Assembly: GCA_947383275.1 (NCBI GenBank)
Contig: CANDCW010000080.1
Coordinates: 1-10,458 of the forward strand
Source of the DNA: an uncultured Bacillota bacterium
Lineage (GTDB): Bacteria > Bacillota > Clostridia > Oscillospirales > Oscillospiraceae
Direction of reading: 5' to 3'
DNA: 10,458 nucleotides
Shown: one piece after another, positions 1-6,759 of the stretch
Numbering within the stretch: the stretch's first letter is position 1
How the letters are laid out: the number at the start of each line of letters is the position of its first letter
Made by a program: the position numbers and the translations under genes
The notes under the pieces: generated by a model
Database searches by the model: none
What the model was told of the DNA's origin: nothing
What the model saw: only the letters and a program-made list of their open reading frames with translations

Positions 1-1786
1 GGCTGCCCTCGGTGAACAGCTCGATTGCCAGGGCCACATCCCGCGCCTCCGGCTCAGACTGGCGGAGCAGCTCGGCGTGGAAGTCCTGGAGGGTGGGGGC
101 TTTGCCCTGGTAGCCGCCCTTGATGTAGCTGTGGTAGACGCTGGCGGTGCAGCGGTCGATGATGGATTTCTCTTTGGCGGACAGCAGCCGGTCCCCCATG
201 AGCTGCTCACACAGGGACAGCAGGAACTCGGACTTCAGCACCACCGGGTTCTCGCCGTCCCCGTAGCCCTGCTCCATGTCCATGGCGTTGATGTGGTTGG
301 GGGAGGTAGCGGAGATATTCACCACTTCGCCGCCCAGCCCTTCGATGAGGGGCCGGTACTCGGACTCGGGATCTATGACAATGATGTCATCGTCTGTGGA
401 GAGGGCCAGATTGACCATCTCCCGCTTGGCGGTGAAGGACTTGCCGGAGCCGGACACACCCAGGACGAAGCCGTTGCCGTTGAGCAGTTCCTTCCGATTG
501 GCGATGATGAGGTTTTTGGAAATGACGTTCTGCCCATAGTACACGCCGCCCTGGTCCCGCACCTCCTGGGCCTTGAAGGGCATAAGGACGGCCAGGGCCT
601 CGGTGGTTAGTGTCCGCAGGGCGTCGATCCGCCGCAGACCCAGGGGCAGGGCGGTCACCAGCCCGTCCGCCTGCTGCCAGTTGAGGGTGGAGAGCTGGCA
701 CAGGTGCTTCCGGGCGGCGGACTGGAGGGCGTCCGTGTCGCTGTCCAGCTCCTCCTTGGAGTCCGCCAGATGCACCAGGGTCACCACGGCGAACATCATC
801 CGCTGGTCACGGGTGGTGAGATCGTCCAGCATTTCCCTTGTCTCTTTTCTCTGCTGCTCTAAATCGTAGGGGACAACGGCGGAAAAATTGTTGTTGCTGT
901 TCTGCCGGCGCTGCCAGTTGGTCACGTTGGTCTCGACACCGAGGAGCCGGTTCTGCATCTCCCGGACGGCCTCGTCCGTGGGGACGGGGATCACGTCGAT
1001 GGACAGCATCATGGTGCGGTTCAGGGCCGTCAGCTCGGAGATCATGCTGTCCTTGATATAGCTGGCGTACTCCTTGAGGAACAGCACCCGGCCAAACTTG
1101 TCCCCCATGACAAAATAGTCCTTCTTGAACTCCAAGCTGTCCGGGCAGATGGAGTCTTTGAAACTGTGGCCCTTCCGCATCAGGTCCCGCAGATCCACAT
1201 GGAACTCCGTTTCCTCGCCGGTGCGATAGAAATCGTGCAGCACCCGGAGACGCTCCACCGCGTCCAGTTCCTCGCTGTGGGCGTCCAGGTGGCTCAGACG
1301 GGTGGTCACATCCGCCGTCACCCGGTCGAAGAAGGTGCGGGCCTCCTCGATGCTCTTGCGGTGGACGGAGAGGGTGATGTACCGCTCCTGCACCACGCTG
1401 TTGGAGCTGTCGGTGACCTTGTCCATGAGCATGGCGTTGTACTCCGCCCGGTAGCCGTCCAGGTAGTCGTTCTGCCTGGGCAGCAGAATCTTCTGCTCAA
1501 AGTCCTGGCGGTTGAGCCGCTTATTATTGATGGTGATCTTGGTGGTGGAGCCGGTGTCCAGAGCATTGAGCAACTCGGAGTACCCCAGGAACATGGATGT
1601 TTTGTCCTCTTTTGAGGCGATGGCGTAGTTGATGTCACTGAACCGAATGGTCCTGGAGAACTTGCTCCCGAACTGAAAGACCCCATCCAGCCAGAGGCGG
1701 CGGATGGGGATGGCGTCCTGTACAGACTTGGGGAGGGCGAAGCCCTCCTTGTCCTGTTTCATGGTATTTTGCAGGGTTTTAATCAA
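1..1786 (-). CDS. virB4: VirB4/TraE-type conjugation ATPase (5' part, runs off the window)
   Basis: This is the cytoplasmic ATPase that powers assembly of the type IV secretion channel and substrate transfer during conjugation. The frame stays open for 595 codons and leaves the window at base 1, so the C-terminal part, including Walker B, is missing. The N-terminus has the VirB4-family look (SVQDAIPIRRLWLDG near residues 22-36). Walker A, GVSGSGKS, lies at about residues 443-450 (bases 438-460), followed by DDDIIVIDPESEY, typical of the strand after the P-loop in VirB4/TraE proteins. I place the start at a TTG (1786-1784) because GGAGG (1800-1796) sits 9 bases upstream. That start overlaps the last codons of the prgI-like gene and gives the N-terminus MIKTLQNTMKQ. 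The ATG at 1762 has no visible ribosome site. Lies last of the transfer genes in the window. Identity is secure; the exact start is likely but not certain. Confidence 0.93.
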   Translation of the reverse strand, partial: MIKTLQNTMKQDKEGFALPKSVQDAIPIRRLWLDGVFQFGSKFSRTIRFSDINYAIASKEDKTSMFLGYSELLNALDTGSTTKITINNKRLNRQDFEQKILLPRQNDYLDGYRAEYNAMLMDKVTDSSNSVVQERYITLSVHRKSIEEARTFFDRVTADVTTRLSHLDAHSEELDAVERLRVLHDFYRTGEETEFHVDLRDLMRKGHSFKDSICPDSLEFKKDYFVMGDKFGRVLFLKEYASYIKDSMISELTALNRTMMLSIDVIPVPTDEAVREMQNRLLGVETNVTNWQRRQNSNNNFSAVVPYDLEQQRKETREMLDDLTTRDQRMMFAVVTLVHLADSKEELDSDTDALQSAARKHLCQLSTLNWQQADGLVTALPLGLRRIDALRTLTTEALAVLMPFKAQEVRDQGGVYYGQNVISKNLIIANRKELLNGNGFVLGVSGSGKSFTAKREMVNLALSTDDDIIVIDPESEYRPLIEGLGGEVVNISATSPNHINAMDMEQGYGDGENPVVLKSEFLLSLCEQLMGDRLLSAKEKSIIDRCTASVYHSYIKGGYQGKAPTLQDFHAELLRQSEPEARDVALAIELFTEGS

Positions 1787-2132
1787 GCTGTAAAGCCTCC
1801 TTTATGGTGGAATGGTCCAGGGCTTTTGCGTAGAAATTCTCCGAGCGGAACACCAACCGCTTAGGGCAGAGAAATTCCGAACGGATGAAGGCCTGGACGA
1901 AGCGTTCAAAGGTCATGCCGTTGTAAGTGAAAAAGCCGCCCAGGGCGAAGGGGAAGGCGGCCAGGACACACATCCAGCCGATTTCCCCGGGGCCTACCAC
2001 ATTGCGTAGGCCGAAGTAGACCCCAACCGCCACCAGGACGGCCAGCAGGGCGAACAGGAACTGCCGCAGGGACAGCCCGAAAAACAGGCTTTCCTGGTAG
2101 TCCCGGACTTCTTTGTTGATGCGGACTTCTAT
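1779..2132 (-). CDS. prgI: PrgI-family T4SS membrane protein, apparent ATA start
   Basis: This is a small inner-membrane part of the conjugation channel, encoded just before virB4 as in other Gram-positive elements of this class. From the proposed start it has 117 residues: a conserved-looking head (EVRINKEVRDYQESLFFGLSLRQF), two membrane segments at about residues 25-41 and 51-68, then the TYNGMTFERFVQAF and PKRLVF blocks typical of the family. The start is odd. The best-spaced start after the strong GGAGGTG site (2145-2139) is ATA at 2132, where homologues would be expected to have ATG. Upstream in-frame GTG codons at 2189 and 2180 would add 16-19 residues but lie inside a hairpin and have no ribosome site. 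Its stop is overlapped by the virB4 TTG start, so the two are probably translationally coupled. Confidence 0.88.
   Translation of the reverse strand: MEVRINKEVRDYQESLFFGLSLRQFLFALLAVLVAVGVYFGLRNVVGPGEIGWMCVLAAFPFALGGFFTYNGMTFERFVQAFIRSEFLCPKRLVFRSENFYAKALDHSTIKEALQLD
1784..1800 (-). promoter_or_regulatory. Ribosome site deciding a TTG start for virB4
   Basis: GGAGG at 1800-1796 is followed by 9 bases and then TTG at 1786-1784, in frame with virB4 and overlapping the prgI-like stop (1781-1779). The next in-frame ATG, at 1762, is preceded by an A-rich stretch without a Shine-Dalgarno match. Confidence 0.65.
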
Positions 2133-2145
2133 AAAAACACCTCCG
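2130..2145 (-). promoter_or_regulatory. Strong ribosome site in front of an ATA codon (prgI start)
   Basis: GGAGGTG at 2145-2139 is followed by TTTTT and then ATA at 2132-2130. Counted from the end of GGAGG, the spacing is 7 bases, which is ideal for a start. No ATG, GTG or TTG in the prgI frame lies at a usable distance from this site. Confidence 0.6.
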
Positions 2146-2163
2146 TTTGGTTTATTACAGCAA

Positions 2164-2198
2164 AGGCCCGGAGCGGACACATCGTCCACTCCGGGCCT
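2164..2198 (-). terminator. GC-rich hairpin after the passenger block, before prgI
   Basis: AGGCCCGGAGCGGAC and GTCCACTCCGGGCCT form a 15-base inverted repeat with one mismatch around a 5-base loop. It starts 10 bases after the stop of the 132-residue gene. On the minus strand the 3' arm ends in CCTTTGC, so the U-tract is short. It may be a weak intrinsic terminator or an attenuator/insulator separating passenger transcription from prgI-virB4. The plus direction has no T-run. Confidence 0.55.
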
Positions 2199-2208
2199 CT
2201 AAACTATG

Positions 2209-2607
2209 CTAAAAAATATCATCGGGAAATTCCCAGGGGGAAAGCCCCATCTCCTCCCAGGTTACACCATATAGTGCGCCGCCTGATGTGTAGCCGGCAA
2301 TATAATAAAAGGTATCATTGGAATTCGGGAAACGGTCGTAAAAATCCCGGAGCCGTTTTTCTTCCCGTTCCTGCCGCTTCCGTTCTAAACGGAGCTGTTC
2401 CGCCTGCTGCATTGCGGCCAACTTCTCAGGAGGCAGTGCTCCAATCTCACCCAGGTCTTTTAACGCACAGGTTGTATCAACACCAAATCGCTTGCGATAG
2501 GCGCGGACAATATGGCTCCCCTGATAAGTCAACACCCATTGGCGGGCTTTTCGGATACGGGCGTCATGTCGTTCTGTTTTTGTCTGCTTTTTCTTTGGCT
2601 TGGACAT
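2209..2607 (-). CDS. Conserved-looking hypothetical protein, basic and coiled
   Basis: A 132-residue soluble protein that I cannot assign a function. The N-terminus is very basic (SKPKKKQTKTERHDARIRKARQW), followed by a YRKRFGVDTTCALKDLGEIG segment, then a charged probable coiled coil at about residues 60-90 (LERKRQEREEKRLRDF), and a C-terminus with YYIAGYTSGGALYGVTWEEMGLSPWEF that looks like a small folded motif. The ATG start has GAGGG 7 bases upstream. It begins 15 bases after the flavoprotein stop, so the two probably share a transcript. The basic head could bind nucleic acid, but that is a guess. A strong hairpin follows its stop. Confidence 0.8.
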   Translation of the reverse strand: MSKPKKKQTKTERHDARIRKARQWVLTYQGSHIVRAYRKRFGVDTTCALKDLGEIGALPPEKLAAMQQAEQLRLERKRQEREEKRLRDFYDRFPNSNDTFYYIAGYTSGGALYGVTWEEMGLSPWEFPDDIF

Positions 2608-2622
2608 ATAACAGCCCTCTAA

Positions 2623-3210
2623 TCAACAATCACCGTAAATAGTTTTTCCAAATTGATACGCTTTTTCCAAGTAATCTGTTTTGTCAATTTGAGGCTTCCC
2701 GTTGGTATCTCCGCAGCCGCCCGCCAGCAGCATCCCCTTGTCATGGAACCCGATGTAGTTGACGAGGGCAAACTGATAGTAGGACACCGCCTGTTCAAAA
2801 GTCCAGAAGAAATTGTCCGCCGCTGTCATCAGCAGAGCACAGTCTTTCACAGGGTACTTTTCATACCGTCCCAGGGGCGGGTTGGCGTCCTCCTCCGCGA
2901 TACAATAGAACCGCTCAATAAATGCTTTGATTCGAGAAGATAATGTCCAAAAATACAGCGGTGACGCAAAGACAAGCAGGTTCGCTCCCTTGATTTTGGG
3001 AACAAGATCATTGAAACTGTCCTTTTGGACGCAAGGCTTTCCGTAGCGGCAGGCGTTGCAGCCCAGGCAGCCCTTTACCTCGTTTTGAAGAAGCGAGATC
3101 ACCTCTACACTGTGCCCAGCCTCCTCAGCGCCCCTTTGGAAGCTCTCTACCAACTGTGCTGTATTTCCCTTGGGACGACCGCCGCCTTGGATAATCAGAA
3201 TCTTTTTCAT
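2623..3210 (-). CDS. Flavodoxin-fold NAD(P)H-dependent FMN oxidoreductase with Cys cluster
   Basis: A 195-residue protein of the NADPH-dependent FMN reductase/flavodoxin-like family, expected to bind FMN and move electrons from NAD(P)H to an unknown acceptor in the cytoplasm. Visible features are the first beta strand KKILIIQGGG, the FMN phosphate loop GGGRPKGNTAQL at residues 9-20, and FASPLYFWTLSSRIKAFIERF, the typical second flavin loop. C48, C51, C54 and C60 (GCLGCNACRYGKPC) resemble the cluster in iron-sulfur flavoproteins, so Fe-S binding is possible. I start at ATG 3210 because the family begins with this strand; an upstream in-frame GTG at 3240 would add ten untypical residues. The ribosome site is weak (AGGG). 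It has its own promoter just after the neighbouring gene's stop, and continues into the 132-residue gene 15 bases downstream. It is a passenger, not a transfer gene. Confidence 0.88.
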   Translation of the reverse strand: MKKILIIQGGGRPKGNTAQLVESFQRGAEEAGHSVEVISLLQNEVKGCLGCNACRYGKPCVQKDSFNDLVPKIKGANLLVFASPLYFWTLSSRIKAFIERFYCIAEEDANPPLGRYEKYPVKDCALLMTAADNFFWTFEQAVSYYQFALVNYIGFHDKGMLLAGGCGDTNGKPQIDKTDYLEKAYQFGKTIYGDC

Positions 3211-3243
3211 AAGCGTTACCCTGCCTTTTGAAAACTTCACCCC

Positions 3244-3272
3244 ATTATAACAGTCAAAAGCGTGTCATTCAA
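3244..3272 (-). promoter_or_regulatory. Sigma-A-like promoter of the flavoprotein gene
   Basis: On the minus strand TTGAAT (3272-3267) and a perfect TATAAT (3249-3244) are separated by 17 bases. It lies in the short gap after the 263-residue gene and drives the flavoprotein plus the 132-residue gene. Confidence 0.75.
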
Positions 3273-3282
3273 GTATTTCGAC

Positions 3283-4074
3283 TTACCGTTCTTCTCGTTT
3301 CTGAGCACGTTTTCTCTGTTGGGATTTAGCCAGATACCTTTCCATGCCCTCCGGGGCAAACTCCCGGAACATCGATTTGGTCTCCTGTGCCTTTGCCGAC
3401 TCCTGCCACAGCGGATTGAGTTCCACAGTGACGCTGTCCTGATCCACATTGAAAGTAACACGGGCGGCGACAGCGGGGCAGCGTTCAAAAATGTCGGAGA
3501 GAGCCTGTGTCATCTCTGGCCAGCGGTCAATTATAATCTTCTGTGCCTCAAACAGGTCCGCACTCACTGTCCCGTCCGCTGCGGTGCAGCGCAAGGCCTC
3601 TGAAACGGTGATGCTCCGCTGGTTGGCGTATTCTTTTGCCATGGAAAATACAGTGTCGGGCTCAAATTCGCCGAAGCGCATGGAGAAAAACTCTTCTGTT
3701 TTTCCGCCCTCAATGATGGTGCAGAGGGCCAACGGACTGGCCTCCCCCGTTTCTTTGGGGCAGTGGAAGCACATCAGATGCCCGTTGTGAGCCAGCTGAG
3801 ACATGTGCTCAGGGGTATCGCCGTTCTGCAAAAAGACAGCGGCGGCCACCAACTCCCCTGGCAGGGCGGCGGAGCCGTACCGGATGATTTCGTAGGCCCC
3901 GTGCAGCACTTCACAGTCGAAATGCCGGGCGATAAAATCAAAGGCGTTGAGAATATCCTGCGGCCCTTTTTCACCCAGGGCGTCCAATCCCATTTCATAG
4001 AGGGTGGCAGTCGTCTCCGAGGATGGCCGGGGGATAATGGCTTGAAGCCGCTGTTCAAATTCTTCTTTTTTCAT
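3283..4074 (-). CDS. Hypothetical 263-residue soluble protein
   Basis: I do not recognise this family. It is a soluble protein without a signal peptide or membrane segment. The N-terminus is MKKEEFEQRLQAIIPRP, and the middle contains a His/Cys patch at about residues 97-105 (NGHLMCFHCPKE) that could hold a metal or be coincidental. The last 20 residues are strongly basic (AKSQQRKRAQKREER), which may contact nucleic acid. ATG at 4074 has TAAGGAG 6 bases upstream, a good site. It is transcribed divergently from the small membrane protein gene at 4169 and stops just before the flavoprotein promoter. The conjugation machinery does not need it as far as is known, so it is counted as a passenger. 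Confidence 0.8.
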   Translation of the reverse strand: MKKEEFEQRLQAIIPRPSSETTATLYEMGLDALGEKGPQDILNAFDFIARHFDCEVLHGAYEIIRYGSAALPGELVAAAVFLQNGDTPEHMSQLAHNGHLMCFHCPKETGEASPLALCTIIEGGKTEEFFSMRFGEFEPDTVFSMAKEYANQRSITVSEALRCTAADGTVSADLFEAQKIIIDRWPEMTQALSDIFERCPAVAARVTFNVDQDSVTVELNPLWQESAKAQETKSMFREFAPEGMERYLAKSQQRKRAQKREER

Positions 4075-4102
4075 GAAATCTCCTTATTCAAGAATCGACG
4101 GA

Positions 4103-4121
4103 CAGACCGTTGCGAGGTCTG
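4103..4121. repeat. Short inverted repeat between divergent genes
   Basis: CAGACC and GGTCTG flank a 7-base spacer in the 94-base gap between two divergent genes. The position would suit an operator, but a 6-base arm is too short to be sure. No strong promoter is visible in either direction; TTGCGA-17-TAACAT (4110-4138) on the plus strand is a weak candidate. Confidence 0.3.
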
Positions 4122-4168
4122 CCAGCCTATGGTAACATGCAGCAAACGATTTTAAGGAGGCTTGCCGC

Positions 4169-4501
4169 ATGTCATTGTTTGTATTTGGTTTGGTACTGCT
4201 GCCCATCCTGTTCCGCCTGGCTCTGAAGCTCCGGCTGGGCGTCCCTATGCTCTACGCAGCCCTGATGCTCACCGTGTTCCACAGCTGGTATCAGGCCCAC
4301 ACGGCCCTGGCGGACGGCATCTTCTTTGCCCTGGTCGGCCTCGCCGCTCTGTCCTGGGTGGTAACGCTGTTCCGCTGCATCTCCGACCTGCTGGCCGGCT
4401 GGCGGGAGGATCGGGCGATGGCGGAGCTGCTGGCCTGCCGGGTGCGCCAAGCCAGGGCTTGCGGCCAGAGTGCCGTCAACATCGAGGGCCTGTTGCGTTG
4501 A
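4169..4501 (+). CDS. Small membrane protein of unknown function
   Basis: A 110-residue protein encoded against the direction of the transfer genes. Hydrophobic stretches at about residues 3-19, 25-37 and 49-70 predict two or three membrane passes, followed by a cytoplasm-like, Arg-rich tail (WREDRAMAELLACRVRQARA). ATG at 4169 has a perfect AAGGAGG 8 bases upstream (4154-4160), so it is very likely translated. Base composition is GC-rich like the transfer genes, unlike the more AT-rich flavoprotein next door. I do not recognise the family. It could be an accessory of the TrbL/PrgI channel or an independent passenger; its opposite orientation favours the latter. Confidence 0.7.
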   Translation: MSLFVFGLVLLPILFRLALKLRLGVPMLYAALMLTVFHSWYQAHTALADGIFFALVGLAALSWVVTLFRCISDLLAGWREDRAMAELLACRVRQARACGQSAVNIEGLLR

Positions 4502-4526
4502 TTTTGCCGTTCTCCTGTGCTATAGT
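4498..4526 (+). promoter_or_regulatory. Promoter of the DUF3795-type gene
   Basis: TTGATT (4498-4503) and TATAGT (4521-4526) are separated by 17 bases, and TG lies one base before the -10 box (extended -10). It overlaps the stop codon region of the preceding small membrane protein gene, which argues that the downstream gene can be expressed alone. Confidence 0.65.
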
Positions 4527-4560
4527 GAGAGAACTGATTCAAGCGTGAGGGGGCGAATAG

Positions 4561-5094
4561 GTGAAAGGTTTTACACGCAAAAACCAGTTGTTTTCCCTGT
4601 GCGGGCTCAACTGCGGGCTGTGCACCATGCGCTTGGGCGGGCACTGCGGCGGGTGCGGCAACGGGAATCAATCCTGCAAAATTGCCCGGTGCAGCCTGGA
4701 GCACGGGGGCGTGGAGTATTGCTGCGAGTGCCCCCACTATCCCTGCGAAAAGTACGAGAAATTTGATGAGTATGACTCCTTCATCACCCACAGGAATCGG
4801 AAAGCCGACATGGAAAAGCTGCGTACGATTGGAGCTGACCGCTATCATGCGGAACAGGAGGAAAAGATCCGGCTGATGGAGTATCTGCTCTCCACCTGTA
4901 ATGACGGGCGCAGAAAGACGCTCTTTTGCCTGGCAGTCAATCTGCTGGAGATTTCCGATGTACGGGCTATTGTTGAACAGCTCATGGCGACTGACCTGTC
5001 AACCGCAAAGGAACGTGCCGTGTATGCGGCAGCGCTGCTGCAAAAAGCCGCTGACGAAAAGGGAATCTCGCTGAAATTGAATCGGAAAAAGTAA
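4561..5094 (+). CDS. DUF3795-type cysteine-rich protein
   Basis: A 177-residue soluble protein matching the layout of DUF3795 proteins: an N-terminal Cys-rich metal-binding half and a helical C-terminal half. Eleven Cys occur in the first 62 residues, including LCGLNCGLC (residues 13-21), HCGGC (28-32), YCCECPHYPC (53-62). This arrangement probably holds zinc or an Fe-S cluster, which I infer from spacing only. The biological role of the family is not known to me. The start is GTG at 4561 with GAGGGG about 8 bases upstream, and a promoter lies about 35 bases ahead of it. It runs convergently into the TrbL-like gene, with only 17 bases between the two stops and no obvious terminator between them, so read-through could make antisense RNA over the end of that gene. 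Confidence 0.82.
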   Translation: MKGFTRKNQLFSLCGLNCGLCTMRLGGHCGGCGNGNQSCKIARCSLEHGGVEYCCECPHYPCEKYEKFDEYDSFITHRNRKADMEKLRTIGADRYHAEQEEKIRLMEYLLSTCNDGRRKTLFCLAVNLLEISDVRAIVEQLMATDLSTAKERAVYAAALLQKAADEKGISLKLNRKK

Positions 5095-5111
5095 ACACAT
5101 TCTCCAATTCA

Positions 5112-5936
5112 TCAGCCCAGCCCCATCAGTTCCCGGATGAGCCGGTCGCTCATTTTGACCGCCCCCACCAGTACAAGCATGTTAAAGATCACCTCGCCCA
5201 CATAGTTCCAAACGATGGTTGCCGCCGCCAAGGTGTTGTCCGCGATGGCAGGCGGCGTTGTGGCGAATGCTGAAAAGATCACACAGGCCAAAACAATGAC
5301 ACAGCCCTCCATGCAGATCGCGGCGTAGCTTTTCAGAAAGGCTATCCCGATACTGCTGGAGGGCTGTCCCGCGAAGCTGGACAGGGGGATCGGAGCGATG
5401 GCGGTGGCCATATAGATTTTGAAAAAACGGGAATAAACCGTCAAAATCATCACCAGGGACAGCACCCAAATAACCAGCGAACCCAGCAGGGTGACGGCCC
5501 AGAGAGGGATACTCTCCAGGAATCCCACGTTTTCTATAATCATGACCATCTCTGCAGGGACGGTCATGTCAGAGATGCTGGACAACCCGGAGGCCGTCAT
5601 GATGGTGGACACCATCCCCTGGCCCACGGTAATTAGAGCCAGCAGCAGTTCCATGCCGTGGGACACCGCCGCCTGGGCCAGCACAAAGCGGATAAAGCAC
5701 TTGAAAGCCACTTCCGGTCGCTTGATTTCCGTAAAATTCCCCATGGTCTTTACTACGCCCATGACGAAGAACAGCACCAGCAGGGCGTAGCCGATGGCCT
5801 GGAGTCCTCCGTGGATGTTTAGGATCACGGACCACACGCCCCCGCCCTTGAAGTTTTCTGGGCTGGTAGAGAGCAGGGTCCAGATCTCCGCCAGCTTTCC
5901 ATTCCAGGTGGACAGGGCGGAGTTGAGGTTGTCCAC
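5112..5936 (-). CDS. TrbL/VirB6-like T4SS membrane protein (CD1107-type)
   Basis: A polytopic membrane protein of the conjugation channel, in the place of the VirB6/TrbL subunit. It has 274 residues from the GTG start. Hydrophobic segments lie at about residues 44-62, 80-110, 141-168, 171-190, 200-225 and 250-265. The family-like signatures IHGGLQAIGYALLVLFFVMGVVKT near the N-terminus and FNMLVLVGAVKMSDRLIREL at the C-terminus support the call. The start is uncertain: GTG at 5936 lacks a well-spaced ribosome site, whereas GAAGGTGAG (5971-5963) is correctly placed for an ATA at 5957 that would add seven residues (xGSGNWI). It follows the DUF5714-type passenger and its hairpin, and is separated from prgI by about 2.9 kb of passenger genes, although these two are normally close neighbours. 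Confidence 0.9.
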   Translation of the reverse strand: MDNLNSALSTWNGKLAEIWTLLSTSPENFKGGGVWSVILNIHGGLQAIGYALLVLFFVMGVVKTMGNFTEIKRPEVAFKCFIRFVLAQAAVSHGMELLLALITVGQGMVSTIMTASGLSSISDMTVPAEMVMIIENVGFLESIPLWAVTLLGSLVIWVLSLVMILTVYSRFFKIYMATAIAPIPLSSFAGQPSSSIGIAFLKSYAAICMEGCVIVLACVIFSAFATTPPAIADNTLAAATIVWNYVGEVIFNMLVLVGAVKMSDRLIRELMGLG

Positions 5937-5985
5937 GATCCAGTTTCCGCTTCCTATATTCTCACCTTCTTTGCAAAATGATGAA

Positions 5986-6013
5986 GGGGATGGCCCCGTT
6001 TTGGGCCGTCCCC
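5986..6013 (-). terminator. Hairpin after the DUF5714-type gene, before trbL-like gene
   Basis: GGGGATGGCCC and GGGCCGTCCCC form an 11-base inverted repeat with one non-Watson-Crick position around a 6-base loop. It starts 9 bases after the passenger stop. On the minus strand it is followed by TTCATCATTTT, a poor U-tract, so termination may be partial. It has the same placement as the hairpin in front of prgI: directly behind the last passenger gene and just ahead of the next transfer gene. Confidence 0.5.
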
Positions 6014-6021
6014 TCGATGTA

Positions 6022-6723
6022 TTATGATTTTTTGTGATTTGCCTTTGAAAACGGGCAGCGTATCCCGATACATTGATTGTTCTGAGCCGAATAATCGCAT
6101 ATGATCTCCTGCCGCTCCATTTCTATCCCGAAGTGCTCCCGCACAAAATCGACAGCGGCCAGGATAGACAGAAACGAGTCCCGCTTGCAGCATCGGGGGC
6201 CGCCGATGGTTCCAATCTGTTCCAAGGCTTTCGACGTCATCAGGTTGGAGAGCCCAAAGGGTTCCGCCGTCAGCGGAGTGGATTTTGAAATGATCGACAC
6301 AAACATACCGGCGCTGATGCCGGCTCCGCAGGCCCCCCAGAAGCCGCAGGCGCCGCCCGGAACACTTTTGCCCCGATTCATCATTTCAATCAGGGCGGTG
6401 TGAAGATCAATTTCACCGCCCGCGTTTTTATATGCCGTCAGCAGGGCGGCGCCTACCATGACATGGTGCTCCGGCCCGTGCATATGGCAGAATGGCCGAT
6501 CCATCATTTTAGTGATAATTTCAACGGGGTCCTTAGACGTCTCAGAGAGACATGCCCCAATGACGGAATCCAGGCCCTTTGTGTGGCACTCGCCGCAAAC
6601 ATAGTGCCCGTTGATACACCTGGTCTTGCTGTTCTCCCGCTTGTGGCAGAGGGAGCACTCCATCATCTCATCCGCCTTCAAATACTCCAGGGGTGCGCCG
6701 CAGATCAAGCATTCTTCCTTCAT
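6022..6723 (-). CDS. DUF5714-type cysteine-rich protein
   Basis: A 233-residue soluble protein with 16 Cys that I recognise as DUF5714-like; its activity is not established to my knowledge. The N-terminus looks like a zinc-ribbon region: C5-x2-C8, C23-x2-C26, C36-x6-C43-x2-C46-H47. It is followed by a His-rich PFCHMHGPEHHVMVG patch, a Gly/Cys stretch GGACGFWGACGAGISAG, then GGPRCCKRDS and a C-terminal C-x8-C-x4-C. Such spacing suggests bound metal or Fe-S, an inference only. ATG at 6723 is chosen because AAGGAGC lies 9 bases upstream and the residues before it (from 6789) overlap the promoter. The gene sits alone between the pilin-like and TrbL-like genes, with its own promoter and 3' hairpin. 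Confidence 0.8.
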   Translation of the reverse strand: MKEECLICGAPLEYLKADEMMECSLCHKRENSKTRCINGHYVCGECHTKGLDSVIGACLSETSKDPVEIITKMMDRPFCHMHGPEHHVMVGAALLTAYKNAGGEIDLHTALIEMMNRGKSVPGGACGFWGACGAGISAGMFVSIISKSTPLTAEPFGLSNLMTSKALEQIGTIGGPRCCKRDSFLSILAAVDFVREHFGIEMERQEIICDYSAQNNQCIGIRCPFSKANHKKS

Positions 6724-6759
6724 GGCGTATTTGCTCCTTATATCAGATAAATATGCACC

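Noticed and set aside
77..1615. Long plus-strand open frames opposite virB4
   Set aside because: They lie antisense to a well-supported gene, are low-complexity in composition (Gly/Val/Leu/His or Arg/Ser-rich), and have no ribosome sites; typical shadows of GC-rich coding DNA.
4103..4121. Inverted repeat as the start of a riboswitch or CRISPR repeat
   Set aside because: There is only one copy, with 6-base arms; no array and no known aptamer core nearby.
5954..6193. A 79-codon minus-strand frame overlapping the end of the DUF5714-type gene
   Set aside because: It lies in another frame inside a clear gene, crosses the hairpin, and has no family-like sequence.
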